NCBI GenBank assembly: GCA_945910005.1
Contig: OX246748.1
Coordinates: 13,517,733 to 13,581,732 of the forward strand
Direction: 5' to 3'
DNA length: 64,000 nt
Source of the DNA: Isoperla grammatica
Taxonomy: Eukaryota; Arthropoda; Insecta; Plecoptera; Perlodidae
The translations under genes and the position numbers were made by a program. Below, piece by piece: positions 31,126 to 42,785 of this stretch (its first letter is position 1; the number at the start of each line of letters is the position of its first letter). Below the pieces are notes generated by a model that saw only the letters and a list, made by a program, of their open reading frames with translations, was not told the DNA's origin and did no database searches.

Positions 31126-31775
31126 CATAATCGTCTTCCCCGATCCCACACGCGCGAGAAGTTATAAAAGGACCGAGTGTGAAGCAGACCTCGATTAAAC
31201 GTGACATATGTGTGGAAAAGGTAAATGAGAGATCTAATTTGTTCGCCCCTTACTAGCGCGCGGGGAGACTTGACCGCAGTCGAGTAATTATACACGGGCG
31301 CAATTGTTTCCTTTTCATAATTGAAACTGTTGTGCGGGCGCGGTCGGCTGTTCGGACGCTTTAGCGTGTCTGCGTCGGATGGGCCCGCCCGCTTATATTT
31401 ACGGCTTCCACAATCTACGCAGGCATTTCACAACGATTTACATCTGTATGAGGTGTTGGCTCCGCAGTTTGTTCTAGCGAACATATGTCCCGGGTCTCGA
31501 GTGGTCTGTAATACAGTCACACTCAAAACTAGTGGACAAGTCGTGTTGCCAACACACAGAGTTATGATCGTTTTCAGTGTAATATATGTTACTAGACCGC
31601 TATCGCATGGTCTAGCTGTGTGGTTTTCCTTTTTTGTGGTTGGAGATACGTGAAGAGTTATGTATTACGTACAAAACCGTTAGGTCGTCCTCATTGTCGC
31701 CTCGTATGACAGGCAGTGTCACTCTGCACCTATTCTATCTCAATTCCACTTATTATTTGTATCCTTATTATTTTT
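31126..31775. other. No gene recognised
   Basis: A 110-aa plus-strand frame (31,321-31,653) has no domain I recognise. A CCTCGTATGACAGGCAGTGTC motif is at 31,700 and family D at 31,778-31,825. Confidence 0.35.
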
Positions 31776-31829
31776 ACACGGTGTTTAACCACGTACTCGA
31801 CAACTGTGATCATATAAAGTCGGGGGGTG

Positions 31830-32100
31830 TTTGGATTGATTGATTGATTTATGGATTTAGGGCTGTTTTAACGGCGAGAGTCTTTCGCGCCTCCAGGATG
31901 TGTGTTATATTTGAATTTATTTTGAATTTATTGGGTTTAAGGGCGCTTCAACCAGTTAGGTCATTTTGCGCCACCAAGATGGTGTTTTGCAAGCTAAGTA
32001 ATTAGGTTACTAGGAAAGTAGTAATTATGTTTGAATTTTATTTGAATTTAATTTATATTATTTTATATTTTTAAGTGGTTGTAAGTAAATATGGTTGAAC
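31830..32100 (-). mobile_element. LINE-C tail followed by LINE-B 3' UTR copy
   Basis: 31,836-31,905 is LINE-C-like (GATTTAGGGCTGTTTTAACG). 31,911-32,095 is LINE-B, with a duplicated TGAATTTA tail at its left end. Confidence 0.75.
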
Positions 32101-32137
32101 AAGTATATTTGGGAGGAAAGGGACAAGCAGGAGGGCG

Positions 32138-32860
32138 GATTGATTGATATTTGGGTTTAACGTCTTATATTTTTGCAACGTGGCTAATCGTGACGATGAG
32201 TGGGTGAAACATGAAGATGACGGGGGTGTTTGGGTTAAATTTGATTATTTGGGCTTAACGTCTCATATTTTTGCAACGAGGCTAATCGAGACAATGAGTG
32301 GGTGATATATGAAGATGAAATATGGGGATGTTTGGAGGAAATGGGCAAGTAGGAGGGAGCGTGAGGAAAGGGGATTGGGGTGTGGACTGCACTTCGTCTG
32401 ACTTCTCCTCCTCGACCAGTCCGGCTAGGGTGGCCCTACCAGAAGCATACGCTTCCGCCGGCATAGCTCTCGGGATCACAAAAGCGCACAAACCCACCCA
32501 CCACGATAAGGTAGCAGTCCTTGGGCAGTGTTTGGGTTAAAGGGGCAAGTAGAAGGGCGGGAAGGAAATGGTTTGATTATTTGGGCTTAACGTCTTATAT
32601 TTTTGCAACTTGGCTAATCAAGACGATGAGTTGGTGATAATGAAGATGAAGTTGGGGGCTCTTTGGAGGAAGGAGGCAAGTAGGAGGGCGCGTGAGGAAA
32701 GGGGACAGGGGTGGAAAGGGGATTGGGTTGTGGACTGCACTCGTCTGACTTCTCCTCTTCGACCAGTCCGGCTAGGGTGGCCCTACCGGGAAGGAAATGG
32801 AAAAGGGGTGAGAAAGGGCATGGTGAGGACGAGGACTGCATTTCGTCTGGCCTAAATGTT
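32138..32860 (-). repeat. Family A copies left of the tandem array
   Basis: 32,243-32,528 is complete to the terminal hairpin. 32,572-32,790 is a second copy whose three-way-junction module is cut at CCCTACCGGGAAGG. From about 32,360 rightwards this sequence is duplicated at 46,030-47,250 (offset about 13,670). Confidence 0.85.
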
Positions 32861-32924
32861 ATTTGTAAAAATACTACTAATTTATGCTGTAAAAGCTATG
32901 AGTTGTTCCTACTCAGGAATTTCG

Positions 32925-33360
32925 ATTGATTGATTAATGGGGCTTAACGTCTCATATTTATGCAACGATGGCTAATCGAGACGATGAGCGGGTGATAATG
33001 AAGATGAGAAAGATGATAATGAAGAATAAAGCCACATCCGAATCAGATCCATTGTACATCGCGTGAGTCGTCATACGGGAGTCCAGCAAGGGAGGGCAGG
33101 GCCAAGTGGGAGGAGAAATATTCAATGGGACAGTGGGGGGGAAAGGGGATTGGGGTGTGGACTGCACTTTGTCTGACTTCTCCTCCTCGACCAGTCTGGC
33201 TAGGGTGGCCCTACCAGAAGCATACGCTTCCGCCGGCATAGCTCTCGGGATCAACAAAGCACGCAAACCTGCCCACCACGATAAGGTAGCAGTCCTTGGG
33301 CAGGGGGGGCTCTTTGGAGGAAAGGGGCAAGTAGTAGGAGGGCGCGTGAGGAAAGGAGTC
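32925..33360 (-). repeat. Family C / family A mosaic at the array's left edge
   Basis: Family C (32,936-33,130) passes at GACAGTGGGGGG into family A (GGGGATTGGGGTGTGGACTGC and on to the terminal hairpin). The same mosaic recurs at 46,606-46,980. The family A part is the start of each tandem unit. Confidence 0.8.
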
Positions 33361-33558
33361 ATATTGGATTATTTGGTTGTAAACGACGTTCTCGATTGAT
33401 TGATTAATATTTGGGCTTAAGATAGATAGATATTTTGGAATATAAAAATTATTGATATTCATTTACGATGCCATGAGTTGGTCACCGGACCACAAGCTAT
33501 TGAAAGCTGTAACTCGAATAACATTGAAGCCCTTCCAGCTCCCCAACCCTTATAATAA

Positions 33559-34226
33559 AAAAACATCAATTCCAGTGAAAATGTGAACCAATCGGAGAAC
33601 CATACTCAAAATTACGTTTTGTCAATACCTGCACAATCGAGTATATCGCCTTTTGTAAACGAGCTTGAGTCGACATTAGGCTTCAGATCATTTAACGCAA
33701 ATGAGCTTAGTATACAATTTTGTGAATGGTTTTTTAACCTTCTCAACAAACCAATAGAAAGCAGAGGGATTGGTCCAGAACAGTTATTTGCCAATTCCTG
33801 TATTCACATGTGTTTAGAATCCAGATTAGATTATTTGGGCTTAACGTCTCATATTTTTGCAACGAGGCTAATCGAGACAATGAGTGGGTGATAGATGAAG
33901 ATGAAATAGGGGGCTGTTTGGAGGAAAGGGGCAAGTAGGAGGGAGCGTGAGGAAAGGGGAAAGGGGAAGAAAGGGGATTGGGGTGTGGACTGCACTTCGT
34001 CTGACTTCTCATCGGGGTCTGTACACACAGACCTCGAAAACGACGCTGGAGGTATTGCTGCACTTCTGGTATCAACAAAAGCAGAACAGGGATTTACTTT
34101 CAACCCCAACCTACAAGGGGTTGAAGGTAACATTTGTCATAACCGACTGGTATTTGTTGCCGTAAATGGAACCCTGAACCGAGGCCTACTGGTGTATTCA
34201 GCCAATTATTTGGTATTGTTCATGAT
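33559..34226 (+). pseudogene. C3orf38-like (DUF4518) pseudogene, copy 1
   Basis: The open frame from 33,559 includes FCEWFFNLLN and EQLFANSCIH, then is split by a 184-bp family A insertion (33,827-34,010, flanked by AT). After it the frame continues with SGSVHTDLENDAGGIAALL, FTFNPNLQGV and LVFVAVNGTLNRG. A 7-base deletion relative to copy 4, after GGCCTA, shifts the remaining frame. The FC.WFF.LLN and F.F.PNL...GL..V.V.GT..RG patterns match vertebrate C3orf38. No ATG is near; the nominal start uses GTG. Confidence 0.65.
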
Positions 34227-34419
34227 TCATATTTTTGCAACGTGGCTAATCTACACAATGAATGGGTGAAATATGAAGATAGATAGATAGATAGATATGG
34301 GCTTAACGTCTCATATTTTTGCAACGAGGCTAATCGAGACGATGAGTGGGTGAAATATGAAGATTAAATAGGGGGGTGTTTGGAGGAAAGGGTCAATGAA
34401 CACTGAACATTTTTGGTGA

Positions 34420-34600
34420 ATTTGAATTTGAATGTATTGGGTTTAAGGGCGCTTCAACCAGTTAGGTCATTTTGCGCCACCAAGATGGTGTTTTGCAAGC
34501 TAAATAATTAAGGAACTATGAAAGTAGTATTATGTTTTAATTTTATATGTGTTAAATTTAAGTTATTTTATACTTAATGTTGGTTGTAATGTATTTTTTT
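34420..34600 (-). mobile_element. LINE-B 3' UTR copy in unit 1
   Basis: TGAATTTGAATTTGAATGTA tail, TTAAGGGCGCTTCAACCAG, GCGCCACCAAGATGGTG and AT-rich end. Present at the same place in all four units (38,798; 42,979; 47,909), so it predates the array. Confidence 0.8.
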
Positions 34601-35640
34601 ATTTTTGTGTTGCTATGAACTCAATAAAGTATTATCATTATTAAATCTAAACGTCCCTGGGCAGATGATCCACATAGGATCCGTCGAAACACAACCTACA
34701 TGCACAATAACCCCCACCCAGTCAACAGTGCCCGTATCGTCACAGTGTTGCCAAGTCACCATGCATGTCTCGTGGTCTGTCTGGTAATATGATTGTGACC
34801 TGGATATATATGCATTCATTTAAATGGAATTACTATCATCCGACAGTGTTGTTGTTTTGTTTGTGGTATAGTCTGGTGGTTTTCTGTTCCCTGATGTGAA
34901 TTCACATTTTTCATCCTCATCATTACCATACGCAAATAAACGGGTAACAATTTCAATTTTAGATTCCAAAAGTATTGTTTTATGTTAATGGGTGTCAATT
35001 TGTCGCGTACAAATGATATTTCAACGTGACCAAAACATTTTTCTTTTTATCAACAGGCATTCATTTGAATTGCTGATTTTCATAGGTTTCGTATGCACGA
35101 GTGAAATCATTAATAAATCAAATTAACTGTACATGAAAAATGCAGCAAGAACCGAAAACAAGCTATATAGAGCGTATAGCAAGCTTTAGCGTCAACATAA
35201 TTTATCTTTCACCGCGCGTTTACTTGTCACAAATGAATATTATTCATCTATGCACTCAATATAAGAACGAAATTCCCCTGAAATCAAAAGACCATACTAT
35301 CTTTTTTATTTCCGTTTAAAACTGATGCATGCATACAAATTCGTTGGTTCAGAACATTTTGAACTTTTTCTCGCGAAGAGGCGTGCAAGATATTTAAGAG
35401 CACGTATAACACTACGCGGGAAAGTTATTGCGGTAGTAAAAATATGTTGCAAGGTTTTTACGGCAATGCCTATAATACAGACAGATAGAGCAGTTTGGAT
35501 CATATCTTATGTGTATCGAAATGAGTGTAACATACACGCTCGGTGGTTGGCAACGATGTGTTTATCCTCACAAGCCCCAAACCTACTTGCTCGCTTGCTC
35601 ATGCGCTTCTCAACAACGCTTCGGTTTCTTTCGTGATTGA
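34600..35640. other. Unrecognised stretch shared by all units
   Basis: AT-rich sequence with several frames of 60-105 codons (for example 35,325-35,636) that recur in every unit only because the DNA is duplicated. No splice structure, domain or repeat family was recognised. 35,640-35,700 begins with GATTGGATTTGGGTTTTACG, a further retroelement-type tail. Confidence 0.4.
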
Positions 35641-35810
35641 TTGGATTTGGGTTTTACGTCCCATAATTTTTGTCACATGTTTTTCACATCTCGGTACATA
35701 CCGGAACACGTAAATGAAATACTGTAACATGTATGGAAGGCGTGTATGAGTTTGATTTAGGAAGCTTTTGTTAAAAAAGAAGGTCTTGAAGTTAGAGATT
35801 GTTGTGAGAG

Positions 35811-35956
35811 ATTGATTGATATTTGGGCTTAACATCTCATATTTTTGCAACTTGGCTAATCAAGACGATGAGTGGGTAATAATGAAGATGAAATTGGGGG
35901 CTCTTTGGAGGAAAGGGGCAAGTAGGAGGGCGCGTGAGGAAAAGAGAAAAGGGGAG
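35811..35956 (-). repeat. Family A insertion polymorphic between units
   Basis: Present in unit 1 here and unit 4 at 49,300-49,445, absent in units 2 and 3 (GAGAG directly joined to GTTTATACGG at 40,185 and 44,369). 5'-truncated in its G-rich tract. Confidence 0.85.
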
Positions 35957-36027
35957 GGTTTATACGGAAATGGAAAATAACAAATCACGGAACTTCAGTT
36001 GATTTGAGATTGGTTGGAGACAACATC

Positions 36028-36143
36028 GTTGGATTTTGAGATTGCCTGAAGGCGGAAGGTTGATCGCGCTGCTTCGAATCTCGTGTCTGGGCTGGACAAC
36101 ATGCCAAAATTCTTTATCGCTGAGCTAGTTCTGTATTAAATAT
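36028..36143 (-). repeat. tRNA-derived SINE head
   Basis: On the minus strand an A-box-like TAGCTCAGCGATAAAG and a B-box-like AGATTCGAAGC about 40 bases on resemble an RNA polymerase III promoter derived from a tRNA. Present in all units. In unit 4 the segment between the boxes and the A box carries about 20 extra bases (near 49,600). Confidence 0.5.
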
Positions 36144-36180
36144 TTATTTGTCTACTTGTTCGGGCAGGTTAGTTACAATT

Positions 36181-36957
36181 TGGCGCACTAACGTGGGGCC
36201 ACGATTAAATACAGCGACCGAGATGGTTAGAGATGTCCATAGTTTGATATTGAAGAGGATGAATTAGAAACATTTGATTGATAGATTGATATTTGGGCTT
36301 ATAACGTCTCATATTTTTGCAACGAGGCTAATCGGGACAATGAGTGGGTGAACTATGAAGATAATGGGGGGTGTTAAGAGGTAAAGGGCCAGTGGGAGAG
36401 CGGGAAGGAAATGGGAAAAGGGAGGAAGAGGGATTGATTGGTATTAGGGCTTAACGTCTCATATTTTTTTGAGTGAGGTGATTATAAAGATGGGTTCGAG
36501 ATTGTCCGAGGTGTATGACTGGCATAGGGTCGTGAGGCAGTGAAGGTTCTAGGGGATTTAGAGTAACATTGCGTGGTTAAGAATGGAGAGGGAACTTGAC
36601 GATATTGGAGGTGGTGAATCTGAGGGGTTGATAATAGATGGTCCAAATGAGGAGGGAGATGGAGATCTCAAGAGCATGATGAGGAATTTAATAAGGATTC
36701 AAGAAGGGGCGGGAAAGGAACAAGCTAGGGAACAAGCTAGGGCGAGAAAGTTACAAGCTGAGGAACAAGCCAAGGTTCAGGCGGCTCTGGAAGAAATGAA
36801 GAAATATCAGGCAGAAGAAAGAACAGGTAGTCCTAGAGAAAATGAGAAAAGAAATCACAGCGGAAATGAATATGATAGTTTGGGAAAGCAGTTTGATGGA
36901 CAAGTTAAAGAAATTAGGAAGGAGCTAGAGGTTCGTATGGACAAGCAGATTAAATAA
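36181..36957 (+). mobile_element. Truncated LTR-retrotransposon: PBS-like site and gag N-terminus
   Basis: TGGCGCACTAACGTGGGGCC at 36,181-36,200 resembles a lysine-tRNA primer-binding site and follows GTTAGTTACA, a plausible LTR end. 36,583-36,957 encodes about 124 residues starting MERELDDIGGGESEGL with a charged Glu/Gln/Ala/Lys coiled-coil region, typical of Ty3/Gypsy-type Gag starts. The frame ends early (TAA; units 2 and 3 read ten codons further) and is followed by family A, so capsid, protease and polymerase are missing. A family A copy (36,278-36,440) sits in the leader. No LTR pair was demonstrated. Confidence 0.5.
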
Positions 36958-36995
36958 GTGGTAAGTCGAGTTGGGAAATATGGATGATGTTGATG

Positions 36996-37500
36996 TTGGT
37001 TGATTGATTGATTATTTGGGCTTAACGTCTCATATTTTTGCAACGAGGCTAATCGAGACAATGAATGGGTGATATATGAAGATGAAATAGGGGGCTGTTT
37101 GGAGGAAAGGGGCCAATAGGGGGGCGGGGTGGAAAGGGGAAGGGGGAGGAAAGGGGCCAATAGGGGGGCGGGGTGGAAAGGGGAAGGGGGAGGAAAGGGG
37201 ATTGGGGTGTGGACTGCATTTCGTCTGACTCCTCCTCCTCGACCAGTCCGGCTAGGGTGACCCTACCAGAAGCATACGCTTCCGCCGGCATAGCTCTCGG
37301 GATCATCAAAGCACACAAACCTGCCCACCACGATAAGGTAGCGGTCCCTGGGCAGGATGTTGATGTTGATGTTTGGGCTAACGTCTTATATTTTTGTAAC
37401 CTGGCTAATCAAGACGATGAGTTGGAGTCAACAACAATGAAACAGCAATTGGTTGATAGATTGATATTTGGGCTTAACGTCTTATATTTTTGCAGTGAAG
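36996..37500 (-). repeat. Family A copies closing unit 1
   Basis: A complete copy with terminal hairpin (to about 37,357) containing a duplicated stretch of its G-rich tract, then two tail fragments. The last joins the unit 2 start at GGAAAGGGGATTGGGG. Confidence 0.85.
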
Positions 37501-37935
37501 GAAAGGGGAAAGGGGAGGAAAGGGGATTGGGGTGTGGACTGCACTTCGTCTGACTTCTCCTCCTCGACCAGTCTGGCTAGGGTGGCCCTACCAGAAGCAT
37601 ACGCTTCCGCCGGCATAGCTCTCGGGATCAACAAAGCACGCAAACCTGCCCACCACGATAAGGTAGCAGTCCTTGAGCAGGGGGGGCTCTTTGGAGGAAA
37701 GGGGCAAGTAGTAGGAGGGCGCGTGAGGAAAGGAGTCATATTGGATTATTTGGTTGTAAACGACGTTCTCGATTGATTGAATAATATTTGGGCTTAAGAT
37801 AGATAGATATTTTGGAATATAAAAATTATTGATATTCATTTACGATGCCATGAGTTGGTCACCGGACCACAAGCTATTGAAAGCTGTAACTCGAATAACA
37901 TTGAAGCCCTTCCAGCTCCCCAACCCTTATAATAA

Positions 37936-38603
37936 AAAAACATCAATTCCAGTGAAAATGTGAACCAATCGGAGAACCATACTCAAAATTACGTTTTGTC
38001 AATACCTGCACAATCGAGCATATCGCCTTTTGTAAACGAGCTTGAGTCGACATTAGGCTTCAGATCATTTAACGCAAATGAGCTTAGTATACAATTTTGT
38101 GAATGGTTTTTTAACCTTCTCAACAAACCAATAGAAAGCAGAGGGATTGGTCCAGAACAGTTATTTGCCAATTCCTGTATTCACATGTGTTTAGAATCCA
38201 GATTAGATTATTTGGGCTTAACGTCTCATATTTTTGCAACGAGGCTAATCGAGACAATGAGTGGGTGATATATGAAGATGAAATAGGGGGCTGTTTGGAG
38301 GAAAGGGGCAAGTAGGAGGGAGCGTGAGGAAAGGGGAAAGGGGAAGAAAGGGGATTGGGGTGTGGACTGCACTTCGTCTGACTTCTCATCGGGGTCTGTA
38401 CACACAGACCTCGAAAACGACGCTGGAGGTATTGCTGCACTTCTGGTATCAACAAAAGCAGAACAGGGATTTACTTTCAACCCCAACCTACAAGGGGTTG
38501 AAGGTAACATTTGTCATAACCGACTGGTATTTGTTGCCGTAAATGGAACCCTGAACCGAGGCCTACTGGTGTATTCAGCCAATTATTTGGTATTGTTCAT
38601 GAT
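37936..38603 (+). pseudogene. C3orf38-like (DUF4518) pseudogene, copy 2
   Basis: Identical architecture to copy 1, with the same 184-bp family A insert (38,204-38,387) and the same 7-base deletion. Confidence 0.65.
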
Positions 38604-40407
38604 TCATATTTTTGCAACGTGGCTAATCTACACAATGAATGGGTGAAATATGAAGATAGATAGATAGATAGTTATGGGCTTAACGTCTCATATTTTTGCA
38701 ACGAGGCTAATCGAGACGATGAGTGGGTGAAATATGAAGATTAAATAGGGGGGTGTTTGGAGGAAAGGGTCAATGAACACTGAACATTTTTGGTGAATTT
38801 GAATTTGTATGTATTGGGTTTAAGGGCGCTTCAACCAGTTAGGTCATTTTGCGCCACCAAGATGGTGTTTTGCAAGCTAAATAATTAAGGAACTATGAAA
38901 GTAGTATTATGTTTTAATTTTATATGTGTTAAATTTAAGTTATTTTATACTTAATGTTGGTTGTAATGTATTTTTTTATTTTTGTGTTGCTATGAACTCA
39001 ATAAAGTATTATCATTATTAAATCTAAACGTCCCTGGGCAGATGATCCACATAGGATCCGTCGAAACACAACCTACATGCACAATAACCCCCACCCAGTC
39101 AACAGTGCCCGTATCGTCTACAGTGTTGCCAAGTCACCATGCATGTCTCGTGGTCTGTCTGGTAATATGATTGTGACCTGGATATATATGCATTCATTTA
39201 AATGGAATTACTATCATCCGACAGTGTTGTTGTTTTGTTTGTGGTATAGTCTGGTGGTTTTCTGTTCCCTGATGTGAATTCACATTTTTCATCCTCATCA
39301 TTACCATACGCAAATGAACGGGTAACAATTTCAATTTTAGATTCCAAAAGTATTGTTTTATGTTAATGGGTGTCAATTTGTCGCGTACAAATGATATTTC
39401 AACGTGAGCAAAACATTTTTCTTTTATCAACAGGCATTCATTTGAATTGCTGATTTTCATAGGTTTCGTATGCACGAGTGAAATCATTAATAAATCAAAT
39501 TAACTGTACATGAAAAATGCAGCAAGAACCGAAAACAAGCTATATAGAGCGTATAGCAAGCTTTAGCGTCAACATAATTTATCTTTCACCGCGCGTTTAC
39601 TTGTCACAAATGAATATATTCATCTATGCACTCAATATAAGAACGAAATTCCCCTGAAATCAAAAGATCATACTATCTTTTTTATTTCCGTTTAAAACTG
39701 ATGCATGCATACAAATTCGTTGGTTCAGAACATTTTGAACTTTTTCTCGCGAAGAGGCGTGCAAGATATTTAAGAGCACGTATAACACTACGCGGGAAAG
39801 TTATTGCGGTAGTAAAAATATGTTGCAAGGTGTTTACGGCAGTGCCTACAATACAGACGGATAGAGCAGTTTGGATCATATCTTATGTGTATCGAAATGA
39901 GTGTAACATACCCGCTCGGTGGTTGGCAACGATGTGTTTATCCTCGCAAGCCCCAAACCTACTTGCTCGCTTGCTCATGCGCTTCTCAACAACGCTTCGG
40001 TTTCTTTCGTGATTGATTGGATTTGGGTTTTACGTCCCATATTTTTGTCACATGTTTTTCACGTCTCGGTACATACCGGAACACGTAAATGAAATACTGT
40101 AACATGTATGGAAGGCGTGTATGAGTTTGATTTAGGAAGCTTTTGTTAAAAAAGAAGGTCTTGAAGCTAGAGATTGTTGTGAGAGGTTTATACGGAAATG
40201 GAAAATAACAAATCACGGAACTTCAGTTGATTTGAGATTGGTTGGAGACAACATCGTTGGATTTTGAGATTGCCTGAAGGCGGAAGGTTGATCGCGCTGC
40301 TTCGAATCTCGTGTCTGGGCTGGACAACATGCCAAAATTCTTTATCGCTGAGCTAGTTCTGTATTAAATATTTATTTGTCTACTTGTTCGGGCAGGTTAG
40401 TTACAAT

Positions 40408-41213
40408 TTGGCGCACTAACGTGGGGCCACGATTAAATACAGCGACCGAGATGGTTAGAGATGTCCATAGTTTGATATTGAAGAGGATGAATTAGAAACA
40501 TTTGATTGATAGATTGATATTTGGGCTTAACGTCTCATATTTTTGCAACGAGGCTAATCGGGACAATGAGTGGGTGAACTATGAAGATAATGGGGGGTGT
40601 TAAGAGGTAAAGGGCCAGTGGGAGAGCGGGAAGGAAATGGGAAAAGGGAGGAAGAGGGATTGATTGGTATTAGGGCTTAACGTCTCATATTTTTTTGAGT
40701 GAGGTGATTATAAAGATGGGTTCGAGATTGTCCGAGGTGTATGACTGGCATAGGGTCGTGAGGCAGTGAAGGTTCTAGGGGATTTAGAGTAACATTGCGT
40801 GGTTAAGAATGGAGAGGGAACTTGACGATATTGGAGGTGGTGAATCTGAGGGGTTGATAATAGATGGTCCAAATGAGGAGGAAGATGGAGATCTCAAGAG
40901 CATGATGAGGAATTTAATAAGGATTCAAGAAGGGGCGGGAAAGGAACAAGCTAGGGAACAAGCTAGGGCGAGAAAGTTACAAGCTGAGGAACAAGCCAAG
41001 GTTCAGGCGGCTCTGGAAGAAATGAAGAAATATCAGGCAGAAGAAAGAACAGGTAGTCCTAGAGAAAATGAGAAAAGAAATCACAGCGGAAATGAATATG
41101 ATAGTTTGGGAAAGCAGTTTGATGGACAAGTTAAAGAAATTAGGAAGGAGCTAGAGGTTCGTATGGACAAGCAGATTAAAGGAGTGGTAAGTCGAGTTGG
41201 GAAATATGGATGA
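40408..41213 (+). mobile_element. LTR-retrotransposon leader and gag-like ORF, copy 2
   Basis: PBS-like site at 40,408. The gag-like ORF (40,809-41,213) is 134 codons because AAAGGAGTGG replaces the AAATAAGTGG of unit 1. One Gly-to-Glu difference near residue 24. Confidence 0.5.
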
Positions 41214-42117
41214 TGTTGATGTTGATTGATTGATTGATTATTTGGGCTTAACGTCTCATATTTTTGCAACGAGGCTAATCGAGACAATGAATGGGTGATA
41301 TATGAAGATGAAATAGGGGGCTGTTTGGAGGAAAGGGGCCAATAGGGGGGCGGGGTGGAAAGGGGAAGGGGGAGGAAAGGGGATTGGGGTGTGGACTGCA
41401 TTTCGTCTGACTCCTCCTCCTCGACCAGTCCGGCTAGGGTGACCCTACCAGAAGCATACGCTTCCGCCGGCATAGCTCTCGGGATCATCAAAGCACACAA
41501 ACCTGCCCACCACGATAAGGTAGCAGTCCCTGGGCAGGATGTTGATGTTGATGTTTGGGCTAACGTCTTATATTTTTGTAACCTGGCTAATCAAGACGAT
41601 GAGTTGGAGTCAACAACAATGAAACAGCAATTGGTTGATAGATTGATATTTGGGCTTAACGTCTTATATTTTTGCAGTGAAGGAAAGGGGAAAGGGGAGG
41701 AAAGGGGATTGGGGTGTGGACTGCACTTCGTCTGACTTCTCCTCCTCGACCAGTCTGGCTAGGGTGGCCCTACCAGAAGCATACGCTTCCGCCGGCATAG
41801 CTCTCGGGATCAACAAAGCACGCAAACCTGCCCACCACGATAAGGTAGCAGTCCTTGGGCAGGGGGGGCTCTTTGGAGGAAAGGGGCAAGTAGTAGGAGG
41901 GCGCGTGAGGAAAGGAGTCATATTGGATTATTTGGTTGTAAACGACGTTCTCGATTGATTGAATAATATTTGGGCTTAAGATAGATAGATATTTTGGAAT
42001 ATAAAAATTATTGATATTCATTTACGATGCCATGAGTTGGTCACCGGACCACAAGCTATTGAAAGCTGTAACTCGAATAACATTGAAGCCCTTCCAGCTC
42101 CCCAACCCTTATAATAA

Positions 42118-42785
42118 AAAAACATCAATTCCAGTGAAAATGTGAACCAATCGGAGAACCATACTCAAAATTACGTTTTGTCAATACCTGCACAATCGAG
42201 CATATCGCCTTTTGTAAACGAGCTTGAGTCGACATTAGGCTTCAGATCATTTAACGCAAATGAGCTTAGTATACAATTTTGTGAATGGTTTTTTAACCTT
42301 CTCAACAAACCAATAGAAAGCAGAGGGATTGGTCCAGAACAGTTATTTGCCAATTCCTGTATTCACATGTGTTTAGAATCCAGATTAGATTATTTGGGCT
42401 TAACGTCTCATATTTTTGCAACGAGGCTAATCGAGACAATGAGTGGGTGATATATGAAGATAAAATAGGGGGCTGTTTGGAGGAAAGGGGCAAGTAGGAG
42501 GGAGCGTGAGGAAAGGGGAAAGGGGAAGAAAGGGGATTGGGGTGTGGACTGCACTTCGTCTGACTTCTCATCGGGGTCTGTACACACAGACCTCGAAAAC
42601 GACGCTGGAGGTATTGCTGCACTTCTGGTATCAACAAAAGCAGAACAGGGATTTACTTTCAACCCCAACCTACAAGGGGTTGAAGGTAACATTTGTCATA
42701 ACCGACTGGTATTTGTTGCCGTAAATGGAACCCTGAACCGAGGCCTACTGGTGTATTCAGCCAATTATTTGGTATTGTTCATGAT
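42118..42785 (+). pseudogene. C3orf38-like (DUF4518) pseudogene, copy 3
   Basis: Same as copies 1 and 2, insert at 42,386-42,569. One base is missing where the flanking repeat resumes (GATTCAATTTTTGC near 42,783). Confidence 0.65.

Larger units (their letters stand above)
33134..37506. repeat. Tandem unit 1 of 4 (about 4.37 kb)
   Basis: Starts and ends in the family A block GGGGATTGGGGTGTGGACTGC. Contents in order: C3orf38-like pseudogene, family A fragments, LINE-B tail, an unrecognised stretch, tRNA-like SINE, LTR-retrotransposon leader, gag-like ORF and family A copies. It differs from units 2 and 3 by a 146-bp family A insertion (35,811-35,956) and by an internal duplication of the G-rich tract near 37,110-37,190. 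Confidence 0.85.
37507..41688. repeat. Tandem unit 2 of 4 (about 4.18 kb)
   Basis: Same order as unit 1, offset 4,377. Lacks the 146-bp insertion. Private changes include GTCTACAGTG for GTCACAGTG near 39,117 and one T fewer in a T run near 39,420. Confidence 0.85.

Noticed and set aside
35325..35636. Open frame of about 103 codons repeated in all four tandem units
   Set aside because: Its conservation is explained by recent duplication of the DNA. A 2-bp difference shifts the end of the frame between units.
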